A stretch of 6,789 nucleotides of DNA from Candidatus Nitrotoga sp. CP45. GTDB lineage: Bacteria; Bacteroidota; Bacteroidia; Flavobacteriales; Flavobacteriaceae. Numbering within the stretch: position 1 is the first letter of the stretch; each line of letters opens with the position of its first letter. The notes below the pieces were generated by a model that was not told where the DNA came from, did not search any database, and was given only the letters and a program-made list of their open reading frames with translations. The position numbers and the translations under genes are program-made. Below, piece after piece: positions 5,264-6,789 of the stretch. The DNA lies in NCBI GenBank assembly GCA_943329165.2, contig CALQCV020000107.1, forward strand, positions 1 to 6,789, given 5' to 3'.

Positions 5264-6789
5264 ATGAGGTTACCAAATATAAATCCGACCAGCACAAAAG
5301 CATGGGAAAAACTGAATCAACATTACGCTCAAATAAAGCATGTTTCCATGAAGGAAATGTTTGCCAACGAAACATCAAGAGCAGAAAAATATCATATCCA
5401 ATGGAATGATTTTTTAGTAGATTATTCCAAAAACATCATCAATCAGCAAACACTAACTTTACTTCAGGATTTAGCAAAAGAAGTAAATTTAAAATCGGCA
5501 ATTGACAGTTATTTTTCTGGAGAAAACATTAATCAAACCGAAGACAGAGCAGTGCTTCACACCGCTTTACGCGCACCAAAAAACGCAGCGGTTTTAGTTG
5601 ATGGGCAAAATGTATTACCCGAAATTTTTGAAGTAAAGAATATAATTAAGAACTTCAGTAACGAAGTCATTTCAGGAGTAAGAAAAGGGTTTACAGGCAA
5701 ATCGTTTACCGATGTTGTCAATATCGGAATTGGCGGCTCAGACCTTGGTCCGGCTATGGTTGTTGAAGCGTTACAATTCTATAAAAATCAACTGAATGTT
5801 CATTTTGTTTCCAATGTTGATGGCGATCATGTAAACGAAATTATTAAAAAATTAAACCCGGAAACAACGCTATTTGTAATTGTTTCTAAAACTTTTACGA
5901 CTCAAGAAACGCTAACCAATTCAGAAACTATCAGAACTTGGTTTTTGAAATTTGCCAAACAGGAAGATGTTGCCAATCATTTTGTAGCGGTTTCAACTAA
6001 CATTCAAAAAGTCACTGATTTCGGAATTAATCCGAATAACATTTTCCCAATGTGGGATTGGGTTGGAGGGCGATTTTCACTTTGGAGCGCTGTTGGCTTA
6101 TCAATCAGTTTAGCAGTTGGATTTGACAATTTTGACAATTTATTGAAAGGTGCCAACGAAATGGACGAGCATTTCAAAACGGCTGATTTCGACAAAAATA
6201 TTCCGGTTGTTTTGGCTTTGTTGAGCATTTGGTACAACAACTTTTTTGGAGCCGAAAGTGAAGCGTTAATTCCGTACACCCAATATTTACAAAAGCTTGC
6301 GCCATACTTGCAACAAGGAATTATGGAAAGCAACGGGAAAAGCGTGGGACGCGATGGGCAACCGGTAAATTACCAAACAGGAACCATTATTTGGGGCGAA
6401 CCTGGAACGAATTCACAACACGCCTTTTTCCAATTAATTCACCAAGGGACAAAATTAATTCCAACTGATTTTATCGGATTTGTAAAACCACTTTATGGAA
6501 ATCAAGACCATCACGATAAGTTGATGTCTAACTTTTTTGCACAAACAGAAGCTTTATTAAATGGTAAAACCGAAGCCCAAGTCAAAGCCGAATTTGAAAA
6601 ACAAAACATGAGCAGAGAAAAAGCTACATTCTTGCTTCCGTTTAAGGTTTTTGCGGGCAATAAACCAACGAATACTTTTTTAATAGAAAAACTCACGCCA
6701 AAAACTTTGGGTTCTTTAATCGCGTTGTATGAGCATAAAATATTTGTTCAAGGAATTATCTGGAATATTTTCAGTTATGATCAATGGGG
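5264..6789 (+). CDS. pgi: Glucose-6-phosphate isomerase (3' end outside window)
   Basis: It interconverts glucose-6-phosphate and fructose-6-phosphate in glycolysis and gluconeogenesis, in the cytoplasm. The frame is open from the ATG at 5264 to the right edge, 508 complete codons; the family is about 545-550 residues long here, so about 40 are missing. Visible marks are [12 protein letters not shown] (152-163) and SKTFTTQET (208-216) in the sugar-phosphate site, with E215. The family signature [14 protein letters not shown] (265-278) includes R270. The catalytic E355 lies in MESNGK and H386 in [10 protein letters not shown]. The second family signature, starting [12 protein letters not shown] (497-508), is cut by the edge, and the catalytic Lys (K518 in the human enzyme) lies beyond it. 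The leader before the ATG is A-rich with no Shine-Dalgarno sequence. It is a housekeeping gene with no obvious functional link to its upstream neighbours. Confidence 0.97.
   Translation, partial: MRLPNINPTSTKAWEKLNQHYAQIKHVSMKEMFANETSRAEKYHIQWNDFLVDYSKNIINQQTLTLLQDLAKEVNLKSAIDSYFSGENINQTEDRAVLHTALRAPKNAAVLVDGQNVLPEIFEVKNIIKNFSNEVISGVRKGFTGKSFTDVVNIGIGGSDLGPAMVVEALQFYKNQLNVHFVSNVDGDHVNEIIKKLNPETTLFVIVSKTFTTQETLTNSETIRTWFLKFAKQEDVANHFVAVSTNIQKVTDFGINPNNIFPMWDWVGGRFSLWSAVGLSISLAVGFDNFDNLLKGANEMDEHFKTADFDKNIPVVLALLSIWYNNFFGAESEALIPYTQYLQKLAPYLQQGIMESNGKSVGRDGQPVNYQTGTIIWGEPGTNSQHAFFQLIHQGTKLIPTDFIGFVKPLYGNQDHHDKLMSNFFAQTEALLNGKTEAQVKAEFEKQNMSREKATFLLPFKVFAGNKPTNTFLIEKLTPKTLGSLIALYEHKIFVQGIIWNIFSYDQW

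Noticed and set aside
1..6789. CRISPR array, transposon, tRNA or defence system
   Set aside because: There are no regularly spaced repeats, transposase-like frames, cloverleaf sequences or defence-associated domains; every frame with support is a known metabolic or envelope gene.

Overview
The window looks like a chromosomal segment of a member of the Bacteroidota, most likely Flavobacteriaceae (Flavobacterium or a close relative). The DNA is AT-rich, start codons lack Shine-Dalgarno sequences and sit in A-rich leaders, three intergenic sites match the Bacteroidota -7 promoter element TAnnTTTG, and the proteins read as typical flavobacterial versions of their families. All six genes lie on the + strand. 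No mobile element, CRISPR array, tRNA or rRNA is visible.

Left block (1-1934), tyrosine catabolism: the 3' part of homogentisate 1,2-dioxygenase (hmgA) is followed by a complete 4-hydroxyphenylpyruvate dioxygenase (hppD). These enzymes catalyse consecutive steps, 4-hydroxyphenylpyruvate to homogentisate to maleylacetoacetate. The 141-nt gap between them holds an approximately 80-nt palindromic element (about 635-716) that resembles a dispersed flavobacterial intergenic repeat.

Middle gap (1935-2225): this is the richest non-coding stretch. It holds a possible promoter overlapped by a 7-bp dyad, about 110 nt of non-coding sequence ending in a strong intrinsic terminator (candidate small RNA or long hppD 3' UTR), and a second promoter whose -33 element lies inside the terminator hairpin and whose -7 element lies just downstream. 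That second promoter would drive the next block.

Right block (2226-5179): three tightly spaced genes encode an exported DUF3108 protein, a cytoplasmic tryptophan 2,3-dioxygenase and an M23-family lipoprotein metallopeptidase. The gaps are 3 and 8 nt, so they are almost certainly one operon. A tryptophan-degrading haem enzyme thus sits between two cell-envelope proteins. In the M23 protein the usual HxH motif reads His-Val-Cys.

Right edge (5264-6789): glucose-6-phosphate isomerase (pgi), probably from its own promoter, runs off the window just before its last catalytic lysine.

Overall this is mostly housekeeping and catabolic content. I see no clearly new multi-gene system. The most interesting items are the non-coding structures at 635-716 and 2021-2185, the Cys-substituted M23 motif and the mixed-function operon.
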